Of a DNA stretch of 64,000 bases, positions 26,304 to 35,090 are shown one piece after another. The DNA lies in contig PDSF01000028.1 of NCBI GenBank assembly GCA_002748355.1, positions 124,001-188,000 on the forward strand. Reading direction: 5' to 3'. A model generated the notes under the pieces. The model had not been told where the DNA came from. It searched no databases and worked only from the letters and a program-made list of their open reading frames with translations. Both the position numbers and the translations under genes were made by a program. Origin of the DNA: Planctomycetota bacterium (GTDB taxonomy: Bacteria > Planctomycetota > UBA1135 > GCA-002748355). Position 1 is the first letter of the stretch. The number at the start of each line of letters is the position of its first letter.

Positions 26304-27923
26304 ATGAGCCAGGTCATGAAGGTGCCGTATCTCGGTACTGCCGAAGACGAAGTTACCGTTTCTCGGTGGCACGTAGAGGAAGGTGGGCGCTTCAAGAAGG
26401 GTGACTGCCTCCTCGTTCTCGAGACTTTAAAGGCCAGTTTCGAGGTGGAGGCCGAGGGCGATGGTCAGCTGCTGCGGCGCATCGTTGCCGAGGGGCACCG
26501 GGCCAAAATGCACGCGCCGCTCGCCGTCTGGGGGGATTTCGGCGAGAAGCTTAGCGACGCTCAGCTTGCCAAGCTGCTTGAGGAAGATTCCGGGACCGAG
26601 GCAGAGGCTAGCGGCTCGATGCTGGTCGAAGAGATGGAGCTCGATGAGCTCGGCCTCTGTGTCGAGGAGCAGCCGAAGGCGGAGGCTAAGAAGGACCCAG
26701 CTGCGGCGCCGGCGGCGCGCAAACGCGCCAAGGAACTCGGCATCGACTTGGGCGAGGTGACCGGTTCGGGGCCGAACGGCTTGGTGCGGCTGCCCGATGT
26801 CGAGCGTTACGCCAAGGAGGCGAGCGCGAGTGGACGTCTGGGAGGCAATGGCGAGCTCGAGCCTGAGTTTGCCCGCTACCTACGCGAGGAGGGAGAGGCT
26901 TTCGGAGCCCTGTCTTCGGAGTTCAAAGTCGCCTTATACCGCAAGCACGGTGCCTTGCTGGGGGATGGGGCGTGGATGGGGAAGGGCTCCTTCATCGTTG
27001 CCGATCGCTTGGTGGTCGGGGAGGACTTTTATCTTGGAGATAAGGTACGGATCGAGGCCATCGATTTTGAGTGCGGGCCGATGTGCGCCTTTCAGGAAGG
27101 CGGCCGGGTGCGAGCGCGGGAAATCCGCCTGGGCGCCAATGCCTTCTTTGCTGCCGAGGTCGAGATCGGCGGCGGTGGCGCCATGGATCCTGAGGCGAAG
27201 CTGCATGTCGGCAGCCATGGCTTCGTTGGCGAGCATGTCCACTTCAACCCCTGTCGCTTGCTCGAAATCGGCGACGAGGTTGTCGTGTCACGCGGCGCGA
27301 CTCTGATGACGCATTCCTTTGGGGCAAGTGTGCTGGAGGGTTATCCGAACCGTTTTGCTGGAATCAAAATCGGCGACGGCTGTCAGATTGGGATTTCGGC
27401 GGTGCTGTTCCCCGGAGTCGAGATGGGCGCGGGCTCGATACTGCTGAGCGGGAGTTCGCTGGTGACCTCGATGCCGGCAGGGCGCTTGTGGGGCGGAGTG
27501 CCCGCCAAAGACCTGAAGGCCGCGCAGAGGGTGCTGCGCGAGGATGAACGGCAGGACATCGGGCGCGAGCTGCTGCGGGAGTTTGCCCGGCAGATGGTGC
27601 TGCGCGGGCATGGCATGGAGGCCGACGCCCAGGGAGATGAGCTAAGGCTGACCCTGCGCCGGGAAGGCCGACACGTGATTCGCTACGATAAGCAGTTGCC
27701 ACTCGGCGAGGGGGATCTCGTTGTCGAGGATATTCGTGTGGGGCTCAAGCTTGCCGAGGATGTCTGGGACAAAATCCCGATCGAGGTGACTGCGATCGAT
27801 CTCGGCGGAAAGCGGATTCGGGGACCGGGTGGCCCGCTGACCGATGCGTTTCGAGAGTTCTTGCGTAAGCGCGGCGTGCGCCTCAAGCCGCGAACTTGGA
27901 GTTATCGCGGAGGGCTCTTGTGA
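26304..27923 (+). CDS. E2-like protein: lipoyl domain, E1/E3-binding domain and left-handed beta-helix acyltransferase
   Basis: A 539-residue protein. Residues 1-78 form a lipoyl domain with the modified Lys in ETLKASFEVEAEG (K43). Residues ~133-172 form a peripheral-subunit-binding domain (ARKRAKELGIDLGEVTGSG, PNGLVRLPDVERY). Instead of the CoA-dependent E2 core (HxxxDG is absent), residues ~230-410 are a hexapeptide-repeat left-handed beta-helix of the sugar O/N-acyltransferase type (IKIGDGCQIGISAVLFPGVE, WGGVPAKDL, candidate catalytic His in MTHSFG). Residues ~410-539 are an extra domain I cannot assign. It lies between E1 and a deacetylase-like gene, and its TGA overlaps the next GTG. It probably passes an acyl group from lipoate to a sugar-type acceptor. 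Confidence 0.85.
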   Translation: MSQVMKVPYLGTAEDEVTVSRWHVEEGGRFKKGDCLLVLETLKASFEVEAEGDGQLLRRIVAEGHRAKMHAPLAVWGDFGEKLSDAQLAKLLEEDSGTEAEASGSMLVEEMELDELGLCVEEQPKAEAKKDPAAAPAARKRAKELGIDLGEVTGSGPNGLVRLPDVERYAKEASASGRLGGNGELEPEFARYLREEGEAFGALSSEFKVALYRKHGALLGDGAWMGKGSFIVADRLVVGEDFYLGDKVRIEAIDFECGPMCAFQEGGRVRAREIRLGANAFFAAEVEIGGGGAMDPEAKLHVGSHGFVGEHVHFNPCRLLEIGDEVVVSRGATLMTHSFGASVLEGYPNRFAGIKIGDGCQIGISAVLFPGVEMGAGSILLSGSSLVTSMPAGRLWGGVPAKDLKAAQRVLREDERQDIGRELLREFARQMVLRGHGMEADAQGDELRLTLRREGRHVIRYDKQLPLGEGDLVVEDIRVGLKLAEDVWDKIPIEVTAIDLGGKRIRGPGGPLTDAFREFLRKRGVRLKPRTWSYRGGLL

Positions 27924-28702
27924 GCGAGTTCGGAGAAAGCGGGCCTTCGTACTGCATGGAGCGCTACGGGCAAATCTTGCGCAAGGCGCAGGCGCTGGGC
28001 TATTGGCTGCCAAAGGTCCGGGATGTGGCCTTTGGCATTCCGGATCGGAAGCTGTTTTTGATCCGGCACGATGTCGACATCACCCCGTGGGCGGCCTTGG
28101 AGATGGCGCGCTTCGAGAAGGAGCGCGGGGTGGAGACGACGTATTACTACCGGCTGCACGCGGAGACCTACAACCTGCTGGACCCGGATGTCCTGGCTTC
28201 CATGTTGGAAGTGCACGAACTCGGCCACGAAATCGGCCTGCACTACGAGCCGGGGTTTTTCTTGGATCGCGGAGAGGATCCACTCGTGGGCGTGCGCAGG
28301 GATCTGCGCTTCTTCGAGGAACTGCTGGGCTTCGAAACCCAGACCCTTGCCCAGCATCAGCCGGCGACGGGGCCGGTTCTCGCCGAGATTTCGGAGAAGC
28401 ACGGGGATGCGTATCAGCCGGCTTTGGTGCGCGAGATGCCCTACTTCGGGGACAGTGGCTTCCACTGGCGCGAAGGCTGTGTGATCGAAAAGCTCGGGGT
28501 CTACGAGCAGATCCACACCTTGATCCACCCGCATAGCTGGACCCGTTCCGGGCGGCCTTGGCAGGATGTTCTGCGGCTGCACGCTGAGGAACTCGGGCAG
28601 CGGCTCGGGAGCTGGATGGAAGGCTATATCCAGCATGTGGAGGAATACCTGGCAGAGCGCCCGCGCCTAGATCGGGAGCGAGAAGAGAGGTACCAGGGCT
28701 AA
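27920..28702 (+). CDS. Polysaccharide-deacetylase-like (NodB-fold) protein
   Basis: A 260-residue protein from a GTG at 27920 that overlaps the previous stop (GTGA), with GGAGGG 6 bases upstream. The NodB-like metal motifs appear as RHDVDITP (about 48-55; DVD in place of DDG) and HEIGLHYEPG (about 102-111, equivalent to the HxxxH zinc motif). There is no signal peptide, so it acts in the cytoplasm, as expected for enzymes on nucleotide-linked or lipid-linked sugars. The family removes N- or O-acyl groups from sugars, but the altered first motif leaves activity uncertain. It is translationally coupled to the lipoyl-acyltransferase, suggesting a de-acylate/re-acylate sequence on one substrate. 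Confidence 0.75.
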   Translation: MSEFGESGPSYCMERYGQILRKAQALGYWLPKVRDVAFGIPDRKLFLIRHDVDITPWAALEMARFEKERGVETTYYYRLHAETYNLLDPDVLASMLEVHELGHEIGLHYEPGFFLDRGEDPLVGVRRDLRFFEELLGFETQTLAQHQPATGPVLAEISEKHGDAYQPALVREMPYFGDSGFHWREGCVIEKLGVYEQIHTLIHPHSWTRSGRPWQDVLRLHAEELGQRLGSWMEGYIQHVEEYLAERPRLDREREERYQG

Positions 28703-28751
28703 TCGTTTCGCGGGTGGCGTAGCAGGCTGGCGTGTGGGCTGGCCTTGCTAA

Positions 28752-28799
28752 CCTGCTGCTGCTCGGCCCTGCTGCTACTCGGCCCTGTTGCTACTCGGC
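28752..28799 (-). repeat. 16-bp tandem array straddling the rbfA stop codon
   Basis: Three units read on the minus strand as GCCGAGTAGCAACAGG, GCCGAGTAGCAGCAGG and GCCGAGCAGCAGCAGG. The rbfA TAG (28791-28793) is in unit 1. Unit 2 keeps a TAG in another frame and unit 3 has CAG. Confidence 0.85.
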
Positions 28800-29261
28800 T
28801 AGGGGAGGGGGCGGCCCAGCGGGCTCTGCCCCTGTCTCGTCTTCTTCCCGGTCATTGCTCGCTTCGCCTGCTGCGTCGTCTTCGTCGCCGTCTTTTTCTT
28901 CCCTATCCCAGCCGCCTTCGGGGCGCAGCTCGTTCAGGAGCTGCTCCATGCGCATGGCTCCTACGACCGACTTGTCGTAGCGAAACTCAAGCTGGGGCAC
29001 GTTGCGGGTCGGCAGGATCTCGCCGACCCCATGCTGGACGAACTTGCGGGCATGCTGCAGGGCGTGTTCGTTGAGTTTGCGGTCTTTTTCGTCGCCGAGC
29101 GAGGTCCAGAAGACCTTGCACTTTTCGATCTCGCGGTCGAGTTCGACCTTGGTGATGGTCACCATTCCGAGGCGCGGATCCTTGGCTTCGAACTGCAAGA
29201 TTTCGGCGACGCGTCGCTGGATCAAACGGTTGAGGCGCGCGAGGCGGCGGGGCTGAACCAC
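28791..29261 (-). CDS. rbfA: 30S ribosome-binding factor A
   Basis: A 156-residue protein. Residues 1 to ~110 are the KH-like RbfA domain (LIQRRVAEILQFEAKDPRLG, VTITKVELDREIEKCKVFW, and RYDKSVVGAMRMEQLL). RbfA assists late 16S maturation and cold adaptation. The tail, ~113-156, is an unusual acidic and proline-rich extension. The start is GTG, overlapping the preceding DUF503 stop by one base (TAGTG on the minus strand), so translation is coupled. It is the last gene of the nusA-infB-DUF503-rbfA set. Confidence 0.94.
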   Translation of the reverse strand: MVQPRRLARLNRLIQRRVAEILQFEAKDPRLGMVTITKVELDREIEKCKVFWTSLGDEKDRKLNEHALQHARKFVQHGVGEILPTRNVPQLEFRYDKSVVGAMRMEQLLNELRPEGGWDREEKDGDEDDAAGEASNDREEDETGAEPAGPPPPLAE

Positions 29262-29545
29262 TAGATGAACTCCAGCTGGAAGTCGGTAAGAGTCGCGTTC
29301 GGCAGCTCACGCAGGACGGCGAGTAGCTTGTCGAGCGCTCCGTTCATGTAGCGATGATCGCTGCCAGCCATCACCGCTGCCAGGGTGGCAGTATTGTGCT
29401 CGTCCAGATCTTCGGTCTCGCTGATCGAGACGTTGAACTTGCGCCGTATCCGGTCTTTGAGGCTCTTCACCACGCCACGCTTGTCCTTGAGGCTGGTGGC
29501 CCAGGGGATCTCAAGCTCGAATTGCAGCACAGCGATCACCAGCAT
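29261..29545 (-). CDS. DUF503/YlxP-family protein
   Basis: A 94-residue protein. The start at 29545 is taken because MLVIAVLQFELEIPWATSLK is the classical DUF503 beginning, followed by KDKRGVVKSLKDRIRRKFNV. Proteins of this family almost always lie between infB and rbfA, as here. Their role is uncertain; ribosome assembly or RNA binding is suspected. The stop overlaps the GTG of rbfA. A strong hairpin separates it from infB. Confidence 0.9.
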   Translation of the reverse strand: MLVIAVLQFELEIPWATSLKDKRGVVKSLKDRIRRKFNVSISETEDLDEHNTATLAAVMAGSDHRYMNGALDKLLAVLRELPNATLTDFQLEFI

Positions 29546-29579
29546 TTCGAGTCTCCGAGCGCAAGCGCCAAGAGGAGGG

Positions 29580-29605
29580 GGCGAGGCGCTGCTACGCGCC
29601 TCGCC
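29580..29605 (-). terminator. Hairpin between infB and the DUF503 gene
   Basis: GGCGAGGCGC (29580-29589) and GCGCCTCGCC (29596-29605) form a perfect 10-bp stem with a 6-nt loop, starting 5 bases after the infB stop on the minus strand. No U-tract follows, so it may be a processing or attenuation site inside the operon. Confidence 0.5.
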
Positions 29606-29610
29606 TTCTC

Positions 29611-32600
29611 CTACTTCGGGTCGCCGAGATAGCGCTTCACTTCGATGACCTCGTAGGCCTCGACGATGTCCCCGACCTTGATGTCGTCGTAGTTCTCGAG
29701 AAGGATGCCGCACTCGAAGCCCTCGCGGACCTCCTTGGTGTCGTCCTTCTCGCGGCGCAGGCCGGAGATCTTGCCGCTGTGCACGACCACCCCGTCGCGA
29801 ACCAGGCGGCAGCGGTTGTTGCGGCCGACTTTGCCGTCGAGGATGTAGCAGCCGGCGATGTTGCCGAGCTTGCTGGACTTGAAGATCCTGCGGATCTCCG
29901 CGTGGCCGCGGATCTCTTCCTTCTCCTCGGGGGAGAGTAGGCCTTCCATCAGGGCTCGGCAGTCGTCGATCAGCTGGTAGATGACGTTGTAGAAACGGAC
30001 CTTGACGCCCTTCTGGTCGGCCAGCTTGCGGGCGTTTTCGTCGGGCACCGAGTTGAAGCCCACGATCAGGGCGTTTGACGCTTCGGCCAGCGAGACGTCG
30101 GTCTCGGTGATGCCGCCGAGTGCCGAGTGCAGGATCTTGACCCGCACTTCGTCGGTGCTGAGCTCTTCCAAGGAGTTCTTGATCGGCTCGAGCGAGCCCA
30201 TCACGTCGGCCTTGATGATCAGGCGCACCTCTTCGACCGACTGTTGGGCCAGCTGATCCATGATGTCGCGGCGCTGTTCGGCGCTGCGCCTGGCCAGTTC
30301 CTTCTGCCGCTGCAGGGCGGCGCGCTGTTCGGCGACGCTCTTCGCCTCGCGGGCCATCTTCTGGTTCTTGACCACATGGAAGGGGTCGCCAGGTGCTGGA
30401 AGCTCCGGAAGGCCGAGGATCTCCACCGGCGTGCCGGGGCCGGCCTGCTTGATCACCTTGCCGTGGTCGTCGTGCATGGTGCGCACACGGCCGGTGCCCG
30501 AGCCGCAGAGCACGAGGTCGCCCTGGCGAAGGGTGCCGTCCATGACGATGACCGAGATGACGTTGCCTTGGGCCGGCGTCTGCTTGGCCTCGATGACGCG
30601 GCCGGTGGCCGGCTTCTCGGCGTTGGCTTGGAGTTCAAGCACCTCGGCTTCGAGGGCGACGCTCTCGACCAGGTCTTCGAGGCCCTGGCCGGTGAGCGCG
30701 GAGAGCTCGACATACTGGGTCTTTCCGCCCCAGTCTTCGGGCTGGAGGCCCAGGGTTGCCAGCTGCTGCTTGATGCGCATGGCGTTGGCCCCGTCCTTGT
30801 CGATCTTGTTGATCGCGACGATGACCGGTACTTCGGCGGCCTTCGCGTGGTTGAGGGCCTCCTCGGTCTGAGGCATGACGCCGTCGTCGGCGGCTACGAT
30901 CAGGACGACGATGTCGGTGACCTGGGCACCGCGGGCTCGCATGGCCGTGAAGGCTGCGTGTCCGGGGGTATCGAGGATGACGATCGAAGTCCCGGCCATC
31001 GAGATCTTGTAGGCCCCGACGTGCTGGGTGATGCCGCCCACCTCGCTCTTGGTGACCGAGGACTGGCGAAGGGCATCCAGCAGGGTGGTCTTGCCGTGGT
31101 CGACGTGGCCCATGAAGGTCACGATCGGTGGGCGCACATCCTCGTACTCTTCACTGATGTTGTCGCTGATCTCGCCCAGCTTGTCGATGAGGGCGGTCTC
31201 GGCGTGGGTTTCCTCGACGACCTCGACGTTGCGCCCCAGCTCTAGGGCGACGAGTTCGACTTGGTCCTTGTCGAGGAAGGCGTTGATGTTGGCATTGGCG
31301 ACCCCGAGTCGGAGCAGGACAAAGAGGAGGTCCTGGACCTTGTGACCGAGGGCTTCGGACAGGCGCTTCACCGTCACCGGCGACTGCACCTGCACGAGCT
31401 TGTCGGGATCGACACCCGGCGGGATGGCCAGGGGGTCCTTGCGTGCTTTCGTCGTTTTGCGGCCACCGCCGCCGCGCCGTCCGAAGCCGGCAAAACCGCC
31501 ACGGGCGCCACCGGGGCCACTCGGGCCGCGTCGCTGGCCGGGGCCACTCTGTGGGCCGCGGCTACGGTAGTTCTGCAGGGCGCGTGCGCGGAGGCTGCTG
31601 TCCACCGAGCCGGGATTGCGGCCTCCGCCTGGAGCGGAGCGCCGGGTTGCGTCGCGGATGGTCTCCTTGGGCAACTCGATACGGCCGAGGATGCGTGCCT
31701 TGCGTTCGGGCTGGGGAAGGCGCCGAATCTCGCTACTGTCAAGGGGCTTCGGTCCGGTGCTGCTGTCGCCGGCCTTGGGGCCTGCTGCTGCCTCGGCTTC
31801 GCCTGCTGCTGCCTCGCCTGCTGCCACTTCTCCTGCTGCCGCTTCTCCTGCTGTAGGCGTTGCCGCTGCGGGGCTTCCCTTGAGCTCCTCGGGGCTACTC
31901 GGCTCAGTGCTACCGGGCTCGGCGCTGGTCTCGCTTTCGGTCTCCGTGCTGGCCGAAGTCTCGTCCGCTGCGCTTTCGGCGCTGGAGGACCGTTCTGGCT
32001 CTGGTGCTGCTTCTACCGTCTCCTGCGCTACATCGCTTGCTTCCTCTCGAAGCGGGCGCGGGATTCGCGTAGGAGCCTCGGTCTCGGGAAGGGCGCCAGC
32101 TAGCGGCGTTTCTGCCTGCTCGGGTGCTGAACCCTTGTTGCCGGCCTCAGCTGCTGTCGCGCTAGCCTCGCCCCTTTGCTCCGCTGCCGCAGCGGTTTCC
32201 GGCTGGGGGATGGGGGCATGGCTGCTCTCGGCTTCTTGAGCCGAGCTGCTCGCCGGGGCTGCGCTACTGTCGCTTGCGCTACTGTCAGCTGCGTTACTGT
32301 CAGCTGCGTTACTGTCGGCTGCGTTACTGTCGGCTGCGTTACTGTCGGCTGCGTTCGCTGCTGATGGCGTGCTTTCGCCGCTGGCCGCCGGCGCTAGGGC
32401 CTCGCCGCTGGACGCTGGAGGAATCGCTGCTGCTTCTTCAGCTGCAGGAGTCTCAGCGATGGGCTCCGCTGTTTCTCCTGCCACCGGCTCGGCGTCCTTG
32501 GACTCCTCGCTCTCCTTGGGAGCGGCAGCCGCCGGGAGCTTCTTCTTGATCGGCGAAGGCTTGGAGCTGCTCTTGGGCGTCAGCTTTTTCTTGATCGGCC

Positions 32601-32895
32601 CGGAGGGCTTCTCCTCTTCCGAGGAAGCGTCCTCCTCCTTCGCCTTCTTCTTCATCAAAGGCTTTTTCTTGAAGGGGCTCTTCTTGCGGATCGCGGGGCT
32701 GTCATCGCTTGCCACGTTGCTGGCCTGGTAGCCGGCAGCCTGGAGGCGCACCTCGATCACCATCTGGTCCGCATCGTCGAGTACGGCCATGTGCGTCTTG
32801 ACCTTCTCGAAACCCAAGCCCTGAAGGACCTGGACGAACTCGGCACCCTTCATGCCGTAGTCCTTCGCCAGTTCGTATACCCTGCGCTTCGCCAA
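29611..32895 (-). CDS. infB: Translation initiation factor IF-2
   Basis: A 1094-residue protein, longer than E. coli IF-2 (890). Residues 1-50 are an IF2_N domain ([20 protein letters not shown]). Residues ~60-400 are a low-complexity, Ala/Glu/Ser/Pro-rich segment including five near-perfect AADSN repeats. A second IF2_N module is near 490-540. The G domain follows (G1 [10 protein letters not shown]3 DTPGHAAF, G4 NKID), then domains II-IV with the C-terminal fMet-tRNA-binding region. IF-2 brings initiator tRNA to the 30S subunit. It is co-directional with nusA, 58 bp away. Confidence 0.97.
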   Translation of the reverse strand: MAKRRVYELAKDYGMKGAEFVQVLQGLGFEKVKTHMAVLDDADQMVIEVRLQAAGYQASNVASDDSPAIRKKSPFKKKPLMKKKAKEEDASSEEEKPSGPIKKKLTPKSSSKPSPIKKKLPAAAAPKESEESKDAEPVAGETAEPIAETPAAEEAAAIPPASSGEALAPAASGESTPSAANAADSNAADSNAADSNAADSNAADSSASDSSAAPASSSAQEAESSHAPIPQPETAAAAEQRGEASATAAEAGNKGSAPEQAETPLAGALPETEAPTRIPRPLREEASDVAQETVEAAPEPERSSSAESAADETSASTETESETSAEPGSTEPSSPEELKGSPAAATPTAGEAAAGEVAAGEAAAGEAEAAAGPKAGDSSTGPKPLDSSEIRRLPQPERKARILGRIELPKETIRDATRRSAPGGGRNPGSVDSSLRARALQNYRSRGPQSGPGQRRGPSGPGGARGGFAGFGRRGGGGRKTTKARKDPLAIPPGVDPDKLVQVQSPVTVKRLSEALGHKVQDLLFVLLRLGVANANINAFLDKDQVELVALELGRNVEVVEETHAETALIDKLGEISDNISEEYEDVRPPIVTFMGHVDHGKTTLLDALRQSSVTKSEVGGITQHVGAYKISMAGTSIVILDTPGHAAFTAMRARGAQVTDIVVLIVAADDGVMPQTEEALNHAKAAEVPVIVAINKIDKDGANAMRIKQQLATLGLQPEDWGGKTQYVELSALTGQGLEDLVESVALEAEVLELQANAEKPATGRVIEAKQTPAQGNVISVIVMDGTLRQGDLVLCGSGTGRVRTMHDDHGKVIKQAGPGTPVEILGLPELPAPGDPFHVVKNQKMAREAKSVAEQRAALQRQKELARRSAEQRRDIMDQLAQQSVEEVRLIIKADVMGSLEPIKNSLEELSTDEVRVKILHSALGGITETDVSLAEASNALIVGFNSVPDENARKLADQKGVKVRFYNVIYQLIDDCRALMEGLLSPEEKEEIRGHAEIRRIFKSSKLGNIAGCYILDGKVGRNNRCRLVRDGVVVHSGKISGLRREKDDTKEVREGFECGILLENYDDIKVGDIVEAYEVIEVKRYLGDPK
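32266..32355 (-). repeat. 15-bp in-frame tandem repeat inside infB
   Basis: Five units of ACTGTCNGCTGCGTT (32281-32355) preceded by a degenerate sixth encode AADSN repeats in the IF-2 linker. The unit is a multiple of 3, so the copy number can change without a frameshift. Confidence 0.85.
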
Positions 32896-32953
32896 GGGGT
32901 GTCTCCTCGTTCCTCGCTCTGGCGGGATCGGTTGTGCTCATGCCGTGGCCCGT

Positions 32954-34642
32954 TCAGGGCTGTGGCTTGTTCTCGTCATTGGAATCGCTCGCTGCGCTGG
33001 CCTCTTGAGTGTCGGGGGTCTCGCCTCCGACGCTCTCGGCGTCACTTGCAGGAGCCTGTGCTCTGTAGTGGCGTTCGGGAGCCTCTTCGCTCTCGGTTGC
33101 CACGTCGTTGGTCTCTTCGAGATCCGTGCCCGTGCTGGGCTCGGTTTCGGAATCGGGCGCTTCGCTGTCCGTCGAGTCTTCGATTTGCCCAGCCTGGCCC
33201 GCTTCGGCATCCACTTCCGCGAGCTCTTCTTCCTTGGGCGTAGGCAGCTGTAGGTCGAGCTTCCAGCGAAGGAGGATTTCCCGCAGCCGCGGCAGATCGT
33301 TCTCTCGCTCGGCGATCCAGTCGCGGATGGCTTCCTCGCTACCTCGAAGGCGCAGCGGGCGATGTTGCCCACGTTGCGGAGCTTGGATGTCGAGGTCGAT
33401 GCCTTCTGGCAGCGAGAGCACGCGCTGGGCGTTGCCGGCGTCGTCTCGCTTGCCTTCGATGTTCATTTCGAGGCACCAGGAGAACTCTCTGCCCTGGAGG
33501 GTTTGCAGGCCAGCTAGGGTCTCTTGGAACTGCTGGACGTCCTCAGGCTCCGGATCGCTGTCGCCGAGCCCGTATTCGAGGACCAGCGCGGTGTGATCGT
33601 TGATGGTCACGCAGAAGCGGACTTCGAACATCGAGTCCTGTTCGATCAGGATGGGGGTCAGCTCTTCGTAGACCTGAGTGCTCACCTCGTCCTGAGCGTC
33701 GCGCATGAGGGTCTCTTCGAGCTCCTTGCGCGTCATGATGTCGATGTCCCAGCCGGTCAGCTTGGAGGCGAGGCGGACGTTCTGCCCCTTGCGGCCGATC
33801 GCCAGCGAGAGCTGATCCTCTTCGACCAGGACCAGGGCGCTGTGCATGCTGTCGTCAAGGGTGACCTGCACGACCTCGGCCGGTTGCAGGGCATTGCGCA
33901 GCATGGTCTCCGGGTCTTCGCTCCAGCGGATGATGTCGATGCGCTCGCCGTTGAGTTCGTCGATGATGGCCTTGATGCGGGTGCCGCGGACACCGACACA
34001 GGCGCCGACGCAGTCGACGCGTGGATCGCTCGAACTCACGGCGATCTTGGTTCGGTAGCCCGGTTCCCGCTCAAGCTTGCGCACCTCGATCACGCCATCG
34101 GCGATCTCGGGGACCTCAAGCTCGAAGAGCCGCTGCACGAGCTTGTTGGAGGCCCGGGACAGGATGATCTTGACCCGGAGGCCCAGCTTCTTGACCTCGT
34201 GGATCAGCGCCCGGATGCGTTCGCCGGGATGGTAGCTTTCGCCTCGCACCTTTTCCGAGCGGGGGATGACGCCATCGACCTTGCCCAGGGAAACGATGAC
34301 GTTCTCGCCTTCGAAGCGCTGGATCTGCCCGGTGACCACGGTTTCCAGCTCTTCTTCGTATTCGTTGAAGAGCACGTCGCGCTCGGCTTCCTTGATCTTG
34401 GTGTAGAAGGTCTGTTTGACCGTTTGCGCGAAGATGCGCCCCAGCTCTTCGAAGTCGATCTCGTATTCAGACTGCACCTCTCCCGTCACGCGGTCGAAGG
34501 TGAGGGTGAAATCCTCATCCACGTCGTGCTTCTTGCGGATGGTGGTGATCAGGGCTTCTTCGAACGCGAGGAACAGGTCCTCGGTGTCGATACCCTTTTC
34601 GCGGTGGATGCTGTCGATCAGTCGGACGAAGTCAGCGTTCAT
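32954..34642 (-). CDS. nusA: Transcription termination/antitermination protein NusA
   Basis: A 562-residue protein. The start at 34642 (MNADFVRLIDSIHREKGI) has AAGGA upstream and matches the NusA beginning. Order: N-terminal RNA-polymerase-binding domain (1 to ~125), S1 (~130-200), KH1 and KH2 (DPRVDCVGACVGVRGTRIKA; LAIGRKGQNVRLASKL). A further region with DNA-binding-like helices and a strongly acidic, Ser/Thr/Glu-rich tail of ~90 residues follow. It modulates pausing, termination and antitermination. rimP, usually directly upstream, is absent: the next gene is GNAT on the other strand. A long leader with a 34-bp direct repeat precedes it. Confidence 0.96.
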   Translation of the reverse strand: MNADFVRLIDSIHREKGIDTEDLFLAFEEALITTIRKKHDVDEDFTLTFDRVTGEVQSEYEIDFEELGRIFAQTVKQTFYTKIKEAERDVLFNEYEEELETVVTGQIQRFEGENVIVSLGKVDGVIPRSEKVRGESYHPGERIRALIHEVKKLGLRVKIILSRASNKLVQRLFELEVPEIADGVIEVRKLEREPGYRTKIAVSSSDPRVDCVGACVGVRGTRIKAIIDELNGERIDIIRWSEDPETMLRNALQPAEVVQVTLDDSMHSALVLVEEDQLSLAIGRKGQNVRLASKLTGWDIDIMTRKELEETLMRDAQDEVSTQVYEELTPILIEQDSMFEVRFCVTINDHTALVLEYGLGDSDPEPEDVQQFQETLAGLQTLQGREFSWCLEMNIEGKRDDAGNAQRVLSLPEGIDLDIQAPQRGQHRPLRLRGSEEAIRDWIAERENDLPRLREILLRWKLDLQLPTPKEEELAEVDAEAGQAGQIEDSTDSEAPDSETEPSTGTDLEETNDVATESEEAPERHYRAQAPASDAESVGGETPDTQEASAASDSNDENKPQP

Positions 34643-34760
34643 CGGATCCTTCTGGGGGCAGGAGGCCGCCACGGTCCGGCTCCGTTTTCTGGGCTCGAGT
34701 GCTTTGTTCCTCTCGGAAGAGGGGTGGACAAACACAATCAGGACAGACCCGAGGCATTTC

Positions 34761-34827
34761 CCGACTCGCCGGACGGCGGGTTCGGAATCTTCTCCCGACT
34801 CGCCGGACGGCGGGTTCGGAATCTTCG
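34761..34827 (-). repeat. 34-bp direct repeat in the nusA leader
   Basis: Two adjacent copies (34761-34794 and 34795-34827, identical over 33 bases) containing CGCCGGACGGCGGGTTCGG. They lie about 120-185 bp upstream of the nusA start, inside the leader if the promoter at 35027-35054 is used. Nothing else is supported in 34643-35090. Confidence 0.85.
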
Positions 34828-35026
34828 GGCTGCCCTGACATCGAGAACGATGGGGCTTCTCGCTGCAGCCATCGCTGCGTTGATCGGCCTCATGCCCAGG
34901 AATCGGAGCGCGGGATCGCCGCGTTGGCGTTCCGGCGTCGTGCCTCGGGAACAGAGTTCCGTTGGCACCCGGGTGATGCGGATCAGAGGCTCGGAAGAGC
35001 CCCTGTTCTGCAACAAGGAGCGAAGC

Positions 35027-35054
35027 AGCATAGGAAGGGGAAGAGAGCAGTCAA
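35027..35054 (-). promoter_or_regulatory. Candidate promoter for nusA-infB operon
   Basis: On the minus strand TTGACT (35049-35054) and TATGCT (35027-35032) are separated by 16 bp, a fair sigma70-type match. It would give a leader of about 375 nt. It lies just upstream of the divergent GNAT gene at 35091. Confidence 0.4.
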
Positions 35055-35090
35055 GCTAGATGACGCTTGCTTGGGACCTAAGATGGCGCC

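Noticed and set aside
28752..28799. CRISPR-like array
   Set aside because: Units are contiguous 16-bp tandem repeats without spacers; no cas genes are present in the window.
30127..31245. 372-codon plus-strand frame antisense to infB
   Set aside because: Composition mirrors the IF-2 G-domain in reverse; no homology, start signal or separate context.
34738..35031. 97-codon minus-strand frame upstream of nusA, considered as YlxR or RimP remnant
   Set aside because: No YlxR Cys motif or RimP similarity, and it includes the 34-bp repeat and candidate -10 box.
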